The notes: a model not told the origin generated them from the sequence alone. A DNA stretch of 64,000 nucleotides from JBGANR01 sp044222225 (GCA_044222225.1 JBGANR010000015.1:1-64000); one strand, 5' to 3'; positions 35,407 through 44,389 are shown, counted from the first letter of the stretch. Translations and numbers: made by a program.

Positions 35407-35921
35407 GCTCGCCCGCGATGAGCGATTCCGCGCGGGCCAAGGGGCACGATCGGCGCGATCCGCGGCCGACGATCGTCATGATCGTCGTCATCACCGGGCT
35501 GCTCGCCGTCTACTTCGTGTTGCTCGGATCGCGCGGCGTCGGGCTCGTCGCCGAGGGCAGCCCCGCGGCCGTCGGGCTCGGCATCGGCGTGCTGCTGCTG
35601 CCGTTGATCGGTGCGTGGTCCGTCTGGGCGACGCTGCGCGCCGGTTTCGCCCACCAGCGACTCGCGCGCCGGATCCATGAGGAGGGCCTTGAGCTGGACG
35701 TCTCCGATCTGCCGCGCCGGCCGTCGGGACGTCTGGAGCGCGAGGCGGCGGATCAGCTGTTCGCGCTGGTCAAGGCCGAATGGGAGGCGGCGCCGGACGA
35801 CTGGCGCACGTCGTTCCGCGTCGCGAAGGCGTACGACTACGCCGGTGACCGGCGCCGGGCGCGCGAAGTGATGAAGCGCGCCGTCCAGTTGGAGGAGGCC
35901 GAGCGGCGGGCGACGTCGTGA
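35403..35921 (+). CDS. Conserved membrane protein (Rv2772c-like)
   Basis: 172 residues from GTG 35403, overlapping the dapB stop (GTGA). Two transmembrane helices (about 23-44 and 55-78) are followed by a soluble helical C-terminal region with HQRLARRIHEEGLELDVSDLPRRPSG and SFRVAKAYDYAGDRRRAREVMKRAVQL, which looks like a single TPR-like helical pair. Conserved next to dapB in mycobacteria; function unknown. Confidence 0.82.
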   Translation: MSSPAMSDSARAKGHDRRDPRPTIVMIVVITGLLAVYFVLLGSRGVGLVAEGSPAAVGLGIGVLLLPLIGAWSVWATLRAGFAHQRLARRIHEEGLELDVSDLPRRPSGRLEREAADQLFALVKAEWEAAPDDWRTSFRVAKAYDYAGDRRRAREVMKRAVQLEEAERRATS

Positions 35922-35967
35922 TCCCGTCGCGGGCGGTATGCGTGGTGGCCGGTTTCGGGGCCGGACG

Positions 35968-36423
35968 ATGACGCGGCTGCTCGTCATTCATCACACTCCG
36001 TCGCCGCACTGCCAGGCGATGTTCGAGGCCGTGATCGCGGGGGCGACCGATCCCGAGATCGAGGGTGTGGAGGTGGTGCGCCGGGCGGCGCTGGCGGTGT
36101 CGCCGACGGATGTGTTGGCGGCCGACGGATATCTGCTCGGCACGCCGGCCAACCTCGGCTATATGAGCGGCGCCCTCAAGCATGCGTTCGACGTCATCTA
36201 CTACCCGTGTCTCGATTCGACGCGCGGGCGTCCGTTCGGCCTCTACGTTCACGGCAACGAGGGCACGGAGGGAGCCGAGCGCGGCGTCACGTCGATCACG
36301 ACCGGACTCGGCTGGGTGAAGGCGGCCGAGTACGTGGTGGTATCGGGCAAGCCGACGAAGGCTGATCTTGAGGCGTGCTGGAATCTTGGTGCCACCGTAT
36401 CCGCCCAGTTCATGGAGGGGTAG
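35968..36423 (+). CDS. Flavodoxin-like NAD(P)H:FMN reductase family protein (Rv2771c-like)
   Basis: 151 residues from ATG 35968 (an upstream ATG at 35938 would add 10 residues). LLVIHHTPSPHCQAMFEAV is the phosphate-binding loop of a flavodoxin fold; DGYLLGTPANLGYMSGALKHAFD is the typical FMN-binding segment and GLYVHGNEGTEGA the second one. It probably binds FMN and reduces a quinone or other acceptor. The next gene starts only 3 bp after its stop. Confidence 0.85.
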   Translation: MTRLLVIHHTPSPHCQAMFEAVIAGATDPEIEGVEVVRRAALAVSPTDVLAADGYLLGTPANLGYMSGALKHAFDVIYYPCLDSTRGRPFGLYVHGNEGTEGAERGVTSITTGLGWVKAAEYVVVSGKPTKADLEACWNLGATVSAQFMEG

Positions 36424-36426
36424 ACG

Positions 36427-37173
36427 ATGGCTTCCACCCAGTCTCGTCACAGTCGCGAGGCGCTCATAGCCGCAATCCGCAAGCTCGCTGCCGAGTCGGG
36501 CCGCGCACCCGGCAAGATGAGGTTCCAGACGGCCACCGGTATTCCCGAAGCGAGGTGGCTCGGCGTGTACTGGCGATCGTGGAGCGCTGCGCTGGCCGAG
36601 GCTGGATTCAGTCCGAACGAGATGCAGCGGCGTCTCGGCGACGACTTGCTGCTCGGGCACATCGCGGCGCTGTGCCTCAAGCTTGGGCGCTGGCCCGCCG
36701 AAGCAGATCTACGGTTGGAGCGGCGCGCCGACCCGACGTTGCCCAGCCACAACACCTTCGCACGGCTCGGGGCGAAGTCCGAGCGGGTGGAGCGGCTGCG
36801 CGAGTTCGTGGCAGCGCGTCCCGAGCTCATGGCTGTGGTTGAGCTTCTACCGGCGCCGATCGTGAGCGTTGGCGATGGGCCCGGCACCGTCGGTCCGTCC
36901 GAATCGCTGCAGCTCGGCGGATACGTGTACCTGGTCAAGATGGGCAAGTTCTACAAGATCGGGCGCACCAACGACCTCGGACGCCGATTGTACGAGCTGC
37001 GGACGCAATTGCCTGAGCGCATGGAACTCGTGCACTCGATCGAGACCGACGATCCCGAGGGGATCGAGCGCTACTGGCATGCCCGATTCGCCGACCGCCG
37101 CGCCAACGGTGAGTGGTTCGCGCTCTCCCGCGAGGACACCTCGGCCTTCAAGCGGCGCAAGCAGTTCATGTAG
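36427..37173 (+). CDS. GIY-YIG nuclease (Mug113/T5orf172 type) with homing-endonuclease-associated repeats
   Basis: 248 residues. Two N-terminal repeats (about 8-63 and 66-130; SREALIAAIRKLAAESGRAP and LLLGHIAALCLKLGRWP) resemble the repeats seen with HNH/homing endonucleases. The C-terminal GIY-YIG-like domain (164-248) reads YVYLVKMGKFYKIGRTNDLGRRL, with RTxxxxRR, and RYWHARFADRRANGEWFAL. Predicted DNA-binding nuclease. Begins 3 bp after the flavodoxin stop, so it is expressed from a housekeeping operon. Biological role unknown. Confidence 0.8.
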   Translation: MASTQSRHSREALIAAIRKLAAESGRAPGKMRFQTATGIPEARWLGVYWRSWSAALAEAGFSPNEMQRRLGDDLLLGHIAALCLKLGRWPAEADLRLERRADPTLPSHNTFARLGAKSERVERLREFVAARPELMAVVELLPAPIVSVGDGPGTVGPSESLQLGGYVYLVKMGKFYKIGRTNDLGRRLYELRTQLPERMELVHSIETDDPEGIERYWHARFADRRANGEWFALSREDTSAFKRRKQFM

Positions 37174-37247
37174 CGGCCGGGCGTCTGAGACGGCTGGTGT
37201 AGCGAAGGAAATGCGGTGTGACCGCAGGTGTTCAGAGGGGAAATAGG

Positions 37248-38243
37248 GTGTCGCATAGGTCCAAGCGCGCTACCGCGTCCACAAAGCCGTTCGGATTGAT
37301 GCGGACAGCGACAGGCAAGTACAAGTGTGGACTCTGTGGTCAGAAGAAGCGGATGTCTCGGGCGCATGTTCCTCCGCAGTGCGCTGGGAACACAGGTCTT
37401 GTTACAAGGAGCCATTTGCTGGTTCGCGGCAACGAGGTTGCCGCGGGGAGGGCCGACGTCGGCGGCCTGCATTTCCGAGGATTGTGCCGGGAGTGCAATA
37501 CTGAGGTCGGTAGCTACGACAAGGCATACGGTGATTTCGCGAACGCGATGCGGCCGTTGTGGGTCAAGGACTGGCAGTTGGAGCTGCCTGAGGTCGTCGC
37601 TGTTCCTGACATCATTATTCGTCCCGGCGATGTCGCGCGTTCGGTGATCGGTGGGGTGGCCGCCGCTTCGCCGATGCTGCGTGAGCGCTGGCCTATCCTC
37701 ACCGAAGCGCTCAGGTCGGGGGGTGCGGCCGTTCTTCCTGATGCGCTAAGTCTCCGGCTTGCGCTGGCCCGTGGCGTGTCGGCGCGCGTGTCAGGTGCCT
37801 TCGCGGGATTTCATGTGATCGGTCCTCGCCGCAGGTTCACGGCTACCGGGAGGCCGATAGGGATTTCCTCGCTTGGGTCCACTTACTTCCCGCCGCTGGC
37901 GTGGGAACTTGTTCACTCCGGCCCGACCTTGCTTGACGAGTATAAATGGGCTGATGCGAGTAACTGGATTCAGTACGACATCGGCGAAGTAGTCCCGCTC
38001 CGGGCTCTGGTCACTGCATTGCCTCCTACTGCGCACCCGTGGCACCACCCTGCATTGAGTGAGCATTGGTCAGAAGTTGCCGCAACCAAGTACGCGCCGA
38101 TTGTCGAATGCGCGAATGTTGAAGGGGGTCACGGAATCGGAATTGGCTCACCTCTGACCGTTCGTGTACGCGCGCACCTGACGATGGATGAGATCGCAGG
38201 TCTGCGCCACAGGTCCGGGCTTCCGCCTATGCCGTCTAGCTAA
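37248..38243 (+). CDS. HNH-like (CxxC...H...CxxCN) predicted nuclease, low GC
   Basis: 331 residues from GTG 37248 (AGAGGGG 7 bp upstream; an earlier GTG at 37218 is possible). The N-terminus has C27-x2-C30, SRAHVPP with H40, then C80-x2-C83-N84: a zinc-ribbon HNH arrangement like HNH_5. The remaining about 240 residues have no motif I recognise. Codons and base content are clearly less GC-rich than the flanks (for example TTGATGCGGACAGCG, ATTATTCGT), suggesting recent acquisition. A role in defence or mobile DNA is a guess from context. Confidence 0.65.
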   Translation: MSHRSKRATASTKPFGLMRTATGKYKCGLCGQKKRMSRAHVPPQCAGNTGLVTRSHLLVRGNEVAAGRADVGGLHFRGLCRECNTEVGSYDKAYGDFANAMRPLWVKDWQLELPEVVAVPDIIIRPGDVARSVIGGVAAASPMLRERWPILTEALRSGGAAVLPDALSLRLALARGVSARVSGAFAGFHVIGPRRRFTATGRPIGISSLGSTYFPPLAWELVHSGPTLLDEYKWADASNWIQYDIGEVVPLRALVTALPPTAHPWHHPALSEHWSEVAATKYAPIVECANVEGGHGIGIGSPLTVRVRAHLTMDEIAGLRHRSGLPPMPSS

Positions 38244-38699
38244 AGGGTGCTCACAATCCGTTCTGAGGTGTCGGTGGTCACTGCGACCGTGTCGCCCATG
38301 ATCAGTAAGCCGGTCTTGACGTTCCTCTCGCTGCCAATTCCCCCCGAGGCGGTGCCCGGTGAGGGAGGAAGTCCTTCGACGCTGACGGATGGCCGCGCTC
38401 CTGGAAAATACGCCAGTATCAAACCTCAGGCCGGTCTGACGCCGGGATGATCGGCAAAGCGCGCAGCCCGCGTAAACGCCACAGCAGGAGACCGTACGGC
38501 GCGACGTCGCCTGCGAGGGTGTTGGGAAACGGGATCCGCCCGCGGCGACGGCGATGACGCCGGACTCGGCCTATTTTCACGCAGCTTCGAGGGCCCACCA
38601 GTCTCAGAAGATGTCTGTGGCCTGTTGTGACACTTTGGTCACGGGTGTCCGGTCGCGGTTCCATGACGAAAGTAAGGAGTATTCGTCGAACACGCTCGG
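38244..38699. other. 456-bp gap without a convincing gene
   Basis: The only frames are a 60-codon minus-strand reading from TTG (38422 to 38240) and overlapping short frames; none has an RBS and a recognisable product. The sequence is mixed in GC and may be debris from earlier insertions. A short stem GTGAC/GTCAC lies near 38626-38642. Confidence 0.5.
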
Positions 38700-38705
38700 T
38701 AGAAT
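38700..38705 (+). promoter_or_regulatory. Putative -10 of leaderless DUF222-HNH gene
   Basis: TAGAAT ends 6 nt before ATG 38712. Confidence 0.5.
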
Positions 38706-38711
38706 CGAGGC

Positions 38712-40361
38712 ATGTCGATCAGCCCGCCCGCGCACGTTCTGGAACCGGTCCCGGTGCCAGAACACGTTCGGGTGTGGCTCGACGGGTTGGATGTCGCCGG
38801 GCTCGCGGGCGTGCAACTTGAGGCCGGTCGGTTGATGGCGTCGATGTCGATGATCCCGCTCGCCGACAGCGACGTGGAAGCCGTCGTCGCCGCGACCGAA
38901 CAGGTCTCGCGGTACGGCGACGGCATCCAGCTCCGCGCGGTCACCGAAGGCTTGATCCGGGGTCTGCCCGGGGTTCGGGGTGCGAAGCCGGGGGCGTGGG
39001 TGCGGGGGTTGGCGTGGATCGCCGGCTACGAAGCCAACCAACGCGTCCGTGACGCCGCGGTCCTGGGGCCGCGTACCGGTTTGGACGGTCGGTCGCAGGA
39101 TCCGGTGCATCCGGTGACGGCGCAGGCGGTGTTCGACGGCCGTTGTTCCCGGACGGCGGCGCGCACGATCGTGAAGGCGATCGACACTGTCGGTAGCGCT
39201 GAGCAACGTGAGGACGCCGATGTGATCTTGGGTACCGCGGCCCGGGATATGACGCCCGAGGACATCGCGAAACTGTCGGCGAAGATCCTGGACCTGGTCG
39301 ATCCCGACCGGGGACAGGCTGATGAGGTCTGCCGCCGCAAACGCGGCCTGGTGTTGGGTAAGCAAGACGCGTACGGGATGTCAAAGCTGTCCGGCCACCT
39401 CACCCCGGAAGGCCGGGCGGTGTTGGAACCGATCCTGGAGAAACTCGCCCGCCCCGGGGTCAACAACCCGGACGATGGTGAGCCGCTCGGCGCTGACGCC
39501 TCCAGTGAGGATGTGCTGGATGCCGCCCGGCGGGATCGCCGGAACAACGCCCAACGTCAGCATGATGCGTTCGTCACCGCGCTACGCAACACTTTGGTGT
39601 CGGGACTGTGGGGTGTGCATCGTGGTCTGCCGGTCACGGTCATCGCGACCATGGACATTCACGACCTGGAACGCGAAACCGGACTCGCCTCGACCGCGTC
39701 CGGCGGAACGCTACCCGTCAAGGATCTGGTGCGGATGGCGCAGCCGATGCACCCCTACCTCGTCATCTGCGACCAGCGTCGACCGTTGGATCTGTACCGC
39801 GGCAGCCGACTCGCCTCGATCGACCAGAGAATCGCCCTGTACGGCGCCGAGCGTGGCTGCTCAAGACCGGGCTGCGACGCGCCCGCCACCCGGACGCAGG
39901 TAAATCACGTGAAGGAATGGCGTGACGGCGGCTTCACGAACATCGAGTATTTGACGTTGGTATGCGACGGCTGCCATCCGATGCTCAACCCGGACGGCAC
40001 CTGGCAGACCGACCTCGTCGGACCCGACGGCCAGCCTGTCAGTGACAACACCACCGAGACCGCGAGCCGCGGTGACCCACCCGACCACGGCCCGACGGAC
40101 ACCGACGCGGTCACCGGCCGCGGCGACACCCCACGCCCGAACACCGACGCCGAGACCGGTCAATCGGACGCCTTCGGGCACGACGACAGCTTCGGCGTAG
40201 CCGCGGACCCCGACCGCCCCGAAACCGGCCGCTGCACCACCCCGCGTGTCCTCTGGAAACGCACCGGCGCCGCAAGCTACGAACCGCTCAACACGCGTCA
40301 TCATCCGGAGGAAGAGCTCGCCAAGTACACCGCTATCGCCGAACGGGAGCGCCGGCGATGA
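38712..40361 (+). CDS. DUF222 and HNH-endonuclease domain protein (13E12 family)
   Basis: 549 residues. The long N-terminal DUF222 region (about 30-360) is typical of the 13E12 repeat-family proteins of mycobacteria and relatives; the HNH core (about 380-425) contains CSRPGCDAPATRTQVNHVKEWRDGGFTNIEYLTLVCDGCH with all zinc and catalytic residues. The C-terminal 100 residues are a Thr/Asp/Pro-rich disordered tail. These genes occur in many copies per genome and behave like selfish elements, but the mechanism is not established. Leaderless start likely. Confidence 0.88.
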   Translation: MSISPPAHVLEPVPVPEHVRVWLDGLDVAGLAGVQLEAGRLMASMSMIPLADSDVEAVVAATEQVSRYGDGIQLRAVTEGLIRGLPGVRGAKPGAWVRGLAWIAGYEANQRVRDAAVLGPRTGLDGRSQDPVHPVTAQAVFDGRCSRTAARTIVKAIDTVGSAEQREDADVILGTAARDMTPEDIAKLSAKILDLVDPDRGQADEVCRRKRGLVLGKQDAYGMSKLSGHLTPEGRAVLEPILEKLARPGVNNPDDGEPLGADASSEDVLDAARRDRRNNAQRQHDAFVTALRNTLVSGLWGVHRGLPVTVIATMDIHDLERETGLASTASGGTLPVKDLVRMAQPMHPYLVICDQRRPLDLYRGSRLASIDQRIALYGAERGCSRPGCDAPATRTQVNHVKEWRDGGFTNIEYLTLVCDGCHPMLNPDGTWQTDLVGPDGQPVSDNTTETASRGDPPDHGPTDTDAVTGRGDTPRPNTDAETGQSDAFGHDDSFGVAADPDRPETGRCTTPRVLWKRTGAASYEPLNTRHHPEEELAKYTAIAERERRR

Positions 40362-40403
40362 CCGGCCGTCCACGAATCCGAGCGGATGCCCCGAGACGAC
40401 GAC

Positions 40404-40427
40404 GGCGCCGGGGCGAACCCCGGCGCC
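40404..40427. terminator. Bidirectional hairpin between DUF222-HNH and the oxidoreductase
   Basis: GGCGCCGGGG-CGAA-CCCCGGCGCC, a perfect 10-bp stem between convergent genes. Confidence 0.7.
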
Positions 40428-40444
40428 TCACGCCCGGCGCGACG

Positions 40445-41575
40445 TCAGAGCGTCGCGGCGAACGGGTCGAACTCGGCAGGCAGCGCCGGGATCGGGGCGA
40501 CCGTGCTCTCGACGTCGACGAACGTCCGCTTCTCGATCGACTCCTCGATGCTCACCATGGTGTCGAGCACGTGGAAGCCGAGCTCGCCGGTGGCGATGTG
40601 GAGGTCGCCGCCGCGGATCGTGCGTGCCATGCTCAGCGCGCCGACGCCACGGCCGGACAGCGGCCCGATCTCACCGAGGATCTCCGGTGCCTGCTCCATC
40701 GCCGGCGTGAACTCCACGAGCGGCCGATAGAGCCTGATGGGCGTCCCGCCGAAGTAGTTGGGATCGCCGAGCACGATGGTGCCCTCGGTGCCGTTGATCT
40801 CGAAGACGCCGTGCCGGTAGAGCGGCGTGTCGACACTCATCTGCGACGCGGCCGTCTGGCCCGCTTCGAAGGTGCTGATGACGCTGACGTGCGTCGCCAC
40901 CTCGACCGGGAACTCCGAGCCGGCGCGCGGGCCGGTGCGGATGCTGCGGACGTCCTGTGCCTTCGTGCCGACGGCCACGACCTGCGCGATCGGTCCGAGC
41001 AGGTGGACGAGCGCCGACAGATAGTAAGGCCCCATGTCGAAGATCGGCCCGGCGCCCTTGGCGAACAGGAACTCGGGATCCGGGTGGAACCAATCCGGGC
41101 CCTGCGACTGGAAGGCCGTCGACGCCGAGAGCGGTGTGCCGATGGCTCCCGCCTGAATCGCTCGCTTGGCGGTCTGCCAGCCGGGGCCGAGGACGGTGTC
41201 GGGCGCGATGCCGAGGAGCAGCCCGTTCGCCACGGCCAGGTCCACGAGCCCCCGGGCGGAATCGCAATCGATGCCGATCGGCTTCTCGCTCCACACGTGC
41301 TTGCCGGCCCGCAACGCCGCCGTCGAGACCTCGACGTGCGCGGCGGGGATCGTCAGGTTGACGACGATCTCGACGTCCGGGTTCGCCAGCACCGATGCCG
41401 CGTCGCCCGATGTCGCCACGCCGTACTTCGCGGCCTGCGCCGCCGCGCGGTCGGTGTCGAGATCGCCCACGGTCACGACGTTCACGTCCGGGTACCGCGT
41501 GAGGTTGGAGAGGTACTGGTCGCTGATCATGCCCGCGCCGATGAGGCCGACGCCGACGGGTCCGGATGCGGTCAT
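40445..41575 (-). CDS. Gfo/Idh/MocA-family dehydrogenase
   Basis: 376 residues. Rossmann start VGVGLIGAGMISDQYLSNL (residues 7-25), the EKPIGID motif near 98 and the C-terminal alpha/beta substrate domain (GAGPIFDMGPYYLSALVHLLG). Family members oxidise sugars or inositols with NAD(P)+. Overlaps the isomerase gene by 4 bp, so the two act in one catabolic route. Substrate unknown; a galactose, inositol or lactone route is possible. Confidence 0.88.
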   Translation of the reverse strand: MTASGPVGVGLIGAGMISDQYLSNLTRYPDVNVVTVGDLDTDRAAAQAAKYGVATSGDAASVLANPDVEIVVNLTIPAAHVEVSTAALRAGKHVWSEKPIGIDCDSARGLVDLAVANGLLLGIAPDTVLGPGWQTAKRAIQAGAIGTPLSASTAFQSQGPDWFHPDPEFLFAKGAGPIFDMGPYYLSALVHLLGPIAQVVAVGTKAQDVRSIRTGPRAGSEFPVEVATHVSVISTFEAGQTAASQMSVDTPLYRHGVFEINGTEGTIVLGDPNYFGGTPIRLYRPLVEFTPAMEQAPEILGEIGPLSGRGVGALSMARTIRGGDLHIATGELGFHVLDTMVSIEESIEKRTFVDVESTVAPIPALPAEFDPFAATL

Positions 41576-42375
41576 CGCGCGCCGCCCAGCGTGGTCGTGA
41601 GGAAGCCGAAGCTCTCGGCGACACCGTCGAAGACGTCGCCCTCGTAGTGGTCGAACTCGATGACGGCGTACGACGCGTCCGTCACGGCCAGGGCCGCGGC
41701 GAGCGGCACGTCACCCTTGCCGGCGGGGCACTGGTCGGTCGGCATGTTCGCGGCCGAGATGCCCGGACGCATCGGGCCGTCCTTGACATGCACGGCGTGG
41801 ACGCGATCGCCGAGACGCTGCAGCAGCGCGACGGGATCCTGGCCGCCCGCGGTCGCCCAGTAGAGATCGACCTCGAGGAGCACGGCCGGATCGAGCAGAT
41901 CGGCGAACACCTCGAGCGCGGGCCGGCCGTCGAGGATCGACGTCAGCTCGTGGTCGTGATTGTGATAGCCGACCCGCAGGCCGTACGAGGCCGCCTGCAC
42001 GGCGCGCTCGTTGAGTCGGTCGGCGCTGCGCCGGACGTCGTCGAGCGTGGACCAGCGCGTCGGGGGCACGTACGGATCGATGACGACCTCGACGCCCAGC
42101 TCGACGGCGGCGTCGAACGTCTCCTCCGGGGAGGGCACGGTGAGCAGACCGTCCGGGGTCGCGACGTCCTTCTCGATGAGGATGGCGTGCGCCGTCGGCG
42201 CGCTGAGGCCGTAGCGGCCGAACGACTCCTTGAGCGCCGCGGCGCGGCGGACGAAGTCGAACGCCTCGACCCGCTTGAAGCCGATGTCGGCGAGTCGGCC
42301 GAGGCAGCCGTCGAGGTCGGCGTCGAGCACCTTGTGCAGCGTGTAGAGCTGGACTGAGATCTCCGGTGGTGTCAT
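41572..42375 (-). CDS. Sugar phosphate isomerase/epimerase (AP endonuclease-2 fold)
   Basis: 267 residues. TIM-barrel family: ISVQLYTLHKVLDADLDG near the start, GYHNHDHEL near 138, LLEVDLYWATAGGQDP, HVKDGP. These contain the metal ligands seen in IolE/IolI and hexulose epimerases. Translation is coupled to the Gfo/Idh/MocA gene downstream. The divergent TetR gene is the likely regulator. Confidence 0.85.
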   Translation of the reverse strand: MTPPEISVQLYTLHKVLDADLDGCLGRLADIGFKRVEAFDFVRRAAALKESFGRYGLSAPTAHAILIEKDVATPDGLLTVPSPEETFDAAVELGVEVVIDPYVPPTRWSTLDDVRRSADRLNERAVQAASYGLRVGYHNHDHELTSILDGRPALEVFADLLDPAVLLEVDLYWATAGGQDPVALLQRLGDRVHAVHVKDGPMRPGISAANMPTDQCPAGKGDVPLAAALAVTDASYAVIEFDHYEGDVFDGVAESFGFLTTTLGGAR

Positions 42376-42446
42376 GGGCGTACTTTAGCCACAGAAACCT
42401 CCGCATGGAAGTATTTTGCTGGAGGTATTTCTCGTACGCTCACCAC
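42376..42446. promoter_or_regulatory. Divergent promoter/operator region (isomerase-tetR)
   Basis: Contains two partly repeated AT-rich words, AGTATTTT (near 42411) and GGTATTTC (near 42423), and a TACGCT -10 (42435-42440) that ends 6 nt before the TetR ATG. A likely binding region for the TetR protein. Confidence 0.45.
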
Positions 42447-43100
42447 ATGAGTTCGGAGGACGACGGAACCGGTCCGGTTCGGCGCTCGTACGCCAAGGGG
42501 ATCCGGCGTCGCGAGGAGATCCTGGCCAAGACGATGGACGTCTTCCTCGAACGGGGCTTCGAGGGGACGACGCTGCGCGCGATCGGGGAGGCCATCGGCG
42601 TCTCGCATGCCGCACTGCGGCACTATTTCCCGTCCCGGGAGGCGCTGCTGCTCGAGGTGCTCCGCCGACGTGACGAGGCCGGCCGCCCGCCGTCCGGCGC
42701 CGAGGGCGGCGTCTTCGAGGAGATCGCGGCGGGCGCCGATCGCAACGCCCGGGCGCCGGGACTCGTCGCGCTCTACACCGCGATGCTGGCGGGGGCCGTC
42801 GAAGAGGGCAACGAGACGTCGCGCGCCTACTTCGCCGAGCGCTTCCGCACCGGACGCGCCGCGATGGCCCTGCGCCTGCGCGAGGAGGCGGAGCGCCGTC
42901 GAGAAGAAGGAGGCGGTGCGGCCGGGCCGCCCGCCCGTCCGGTGGACATGGACCGGTTGGCCGCGCTCGTCTACGCGGCGTGGGACGGTCTGCAGATCCA
43001 GTGGCTTCTCGACCCGGACGTCGACATCGTCGGCGGCTTGATGCTGCTCGAGCGTCTGCTGGACGACGGTGAGCGTCTGTCGGGCGACGGCGACCGTTAG
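42447..43100 (+). CDS. TetR-family transcriptional regulator
   Basis: 217 residues. N-terminal HTH: RREEILAKTMDVFLERGFEGTTLRAIGEAIGVSHAALRHYFPSREALLLEVL (about 22-75). The C-terminal ligand domain is divergent, with a Arg/Glu-rich helix (LRLREEAERRREEGGGAAG). Divergent to the sugar isomerase/dehydrogenase pair, which it probably represses. ATG 42447 lies 6 nt after a TACGCT -10, so a leaderless message is likely. Confidence 0.88.
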   Translation: MSSEDDGTGPVRRSYAKGIRRREEILAKTMDVFLERGFEGTTLRAIGEAIGVSHAALRHYFPSREALLLEVLRRRDEAGRPPSGAEGGVFEEIAAGADRNARAPGLVALYTAMLAGAVEEGNETSRAYFAERFRTGRAAMALRLREEAERRREEGGGAAGPPARPVDMDRLAALVYAAWDGLQIQWLLDPDVDIVGGLMLLERLLDDGERLSGDGDR

Positions 43101-43103
43101 ACT
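43098..43103 (+). promoter_or_regulatory. Putative -10 of leaderless thyA
   Basis: TAGACT, ending 8 nt before GTG 43112; it overlaps the TetR stop codon. Confidence 0.55.
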
Positions 43104-43111
43104 CGGTCGGC

Positions 43112-43912
43112 GTGACCGTCCCCACCCCGTACGAGGACCTGCTGCGGCACGTCATGGCCGAGGGGACGCCGAAGGCGGACCGCACGGGGACGGGTACGCG
43201 CAGTGTGTTCGGCCGCCAGTTGCGATACGACCTCGCCCAGGGTTTTCCGCTCGTCACCACCAAGCGCGTCCACCTCAGATCCGTCGTCTACGAGCTGCTG
43301 TGGTTCCTGCGCGGCGATTCGAACGTCGGCTGGCTGAATGAGCACGGCGTGACGATCTGGGACGAATGGGCGGATGAGCGCGGCGATCTCGGGCCGGTGT
43401 ACGGCGTCCAATGGCGCAGCTGGCCGACGCCGTCGGGCGAGCACATCGACCAGATCACGGCTGCGATCGAACTGCTGCGCCGGGATCCGGATTCGCGACG
43501 CAACATCGTCTCGGCGTGGAACGTCGGGGAGATCCCGCAGATGGCGCTGCCGCCCTGCCACGCGTTCTTCCAGTTCTACGTCGCCGACGGTCGGCTCTCC
43601 TGCCAGCTGTATCAGCGCAGCGCCGACCTGTTCCTCGGCGTGCCGTTCAACATCGCCTCGTACGCGCTGCTGACGCACATGGTGGCGGCGCAGGCCGGGC
43701 TGGAGGTCGGCGAGTTCATCTGGACGGGCGGCGACTGCCACGTCTACGACAACCATGTCGAGCAGGTGCGTACGCAGCTCGCGCGTGAGCCGTATCCCTA
43801 CCCGACGCTGACGCTGCGCCCGCGCGATTCGATCTTCGACTACACTTTCGACGATGTCGTCGTCGAGGACTACCGGCATCATCCCGGGATCTCGGCTCCG
43901 GTGGCGGTCTAG
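43112..43912 (+). CDS. thyA: Thymidylate synthase ThyA
   Basis: 266 residues from GTG 43112. Makes dTMP from dUMP using methylene-tetrahydrofolate. TTKRVHLRSVVYELLWFLRGDSN, the catalytic PPCHAFFQFY (Cys149), LYQRSADLFLGVPFNIASYA and HVYDNH are present. Leaderless start 8 nt after TAGACT. Adjacent dfrA regenerates tetrahydrofolate. A second, unrelated thymidylate synthase (thyX) occurs at 48.8 kb. Confidence 0.96.
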   Translation: MTVPTPYEDLLRHVMAEGTPKADRTGTGTRSVFGRQLRYDLAQGFPLVTTKRVHLRSVVYELLWFLRGDSNVGWLNEHGVTIWDEWADERGDLGPVYGVQWRSWPTPSGEHIDQITAAIELLRRDPDSRRNIVSAWNVGEIPQMALPPCHAFFQFYVADGRLSCQLYQRSADLFLGVPFNIASYALLTHMVAAQAGLEVGEFIWTGGDCHVYDNHVEQVRTQLAREPYPYPTLTLRPRDSIFDYTFDDVVVEDYRHHPGISAPVAV

Positions 43913-44389
43913 ATGATCTCCCTGGTCTGGGCGCAGGCGCGCGGCGGCGTCATCGGTTCCGGCGGCACGATTCCGTGGCGGGTACCGGAGGACATGGCGC
44001 ATTTCCGCACCGTGACCGCCGGCCGCGCCGTCGTCATGGGCCGGGCGACGTGGGATTCGCTGCCGCCGCGATTCCGGCCGCTGCCCGGACGTCGCAATCT
44101 CGTCCTCACCCGAGACCGGGCGTGGTCGGCCGACGGTGCGCAGGCCTGTACCGACCTCGCGGCGGCACTCGCCGACGCCGGTCCGGACGCCGCGATCATC
44201 GGCGGGGGACAGGTGTACCGGGCGGCGCTGCCGTTCGCCCGTGAACTGCTCGTCACCGAGGTCGACCTCGACGTCGACGGCGACACCCTCGCCCCCGAAT
44301 TCGGCGCCGCGTTCGCCCTCGTCGACGCCGGCCCGTGGCTGACGTCGACGGCCGGCCCGCGCTACCGCTTCCTGTCGTACCGCCGATGA
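43913..44389 (+). CDS. dfrA: Dihydrofolate reductase
   Basis: 158 residues; ATG 43913 follows the thyA stop directly. Motifs: IPWRVPEDMAHFR (catalytic Asp27), GRATWDSLPPRFRPLPGRRNLVLTR, and AIIGGGQVYRAAL. It reduces dihydrofolate made by thyA. Normal length for the family. Confidence 0.95.
   Translation: MISLVWAQARGGVIGSGGTIPWRVPEDMAHFRTVTAGRAVVMGRATWDSLPPRFRPLPGRRNLVLTRDRAWSADGAQACTDLAAALADAGPDAAIIGGGQVYRAALPFARELLVTEVDLDVDGDTLAPEFGAAFALVDAGPWLTSTAGPRYRFLSYRR

Noticed and set aside
38240..38422. 60-codon minus-strand frame (from TTG) in the gap after the HNH-like gene
   Set aside because: No RBS and no recognisable product; it overlaps the end of the convergent gene. May be a remnant, so noted in the gap entry only.
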